From Phoronis australis (taxonomy: Eukaryota > Phoronida > Phoronidae), in NCBI GenBank assembly GCA_002633005.1, contig NMRA01000979.1, positions 1-49,132 of the forward strand: 49,132 nucleotides of DNA. Direction: 5' to 3'. Numbering within the stretch: the first letter of the stretch is position 1; each line of letters starts with the position of its first letter. Made by a program: the position numbers and the translations under genes. Shown piece after piece: positions 49,118 to 49,132 of the stretch. A model generated the notes under the pieces. The model was not told the origin of the DNA, searched no databases, and saw nothing but the letters and a program-made list of their open reading frames with translations.

Positions 49118-49132
49118 GGGGGGGGGGGGGGG
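49118..49132. repeat. Poly-G run at the window end
   Basis: Fifteen or more G reach the last base of the window, preceded by CGCGCACCCAGGGTG. Its full length is unknown because the window stops. Confidence 0.9.

Overview
The window is genomic DNA from a non-vertebrate metazoan, probably a marine bilaterian. The reasons are many short GT-AG introns, extracellular modules on phase-1 exons, and numerous short inverted-repeat elements; the species cannot be fixed from the sequence. Almost the whole window is one minus-strand gene. I assembled it exon by exon from splice signals, reading-phase continuity and protein motifs: 41 exons from 48561 down to the stop codon at 2159, about 2785 residues in the window. 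The 5' end (start codon, signal peptide) lies beyond the right edge.

The gene encodes a type I receptor protein tyrosine phosphatase. In protein order (right to left on the map) it has: an unidentified Cys-free module (48298-48561); a fucolectin/F5-8C-type (FTP) lectin domain split over two exons (47262-47501 and 41488-41733), with a kringle exon (46262-46468) lying between the halves; a Cys-less Ig-like domain (40743-40988); three 8-Cys EGF modules (39871 to 36938); about 14 fibronectin III modules (36624 to 24970), eight of them in four tandem 603-nt exons; a membrane-proximal region; a transmembrane helix (21893-21998); an intact catalytic phosphatase domain D1 (19927 to 15140); and a degenerate D2 (8129 to 2159). 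The Ig-EGF-EGF-EGF-FN3 section resembles the ectodomain of Tie receptor kinases, but the cytoplasmic part is a phosphatase.

One other gene is supported: an intronless plus-strand LRAT/NlpC-P60-type acyltransferase gene (9344-9994), nested head-to-head inside the 7-kb intron between D1 and D2.

The rest is intron plus 3' flank. It carries several short foldback (MITE-like) elements, a tRNA-like sequence inside an inverted repeat, a 3-kb degenerate tandem array whose units carry a CTCF-like core (in the intron that splits the lectin domain), simple repeats and two homopolymer or microsatellite tracts ending in N. No CRISPR, rRNA or prokaryotic feature was seen.
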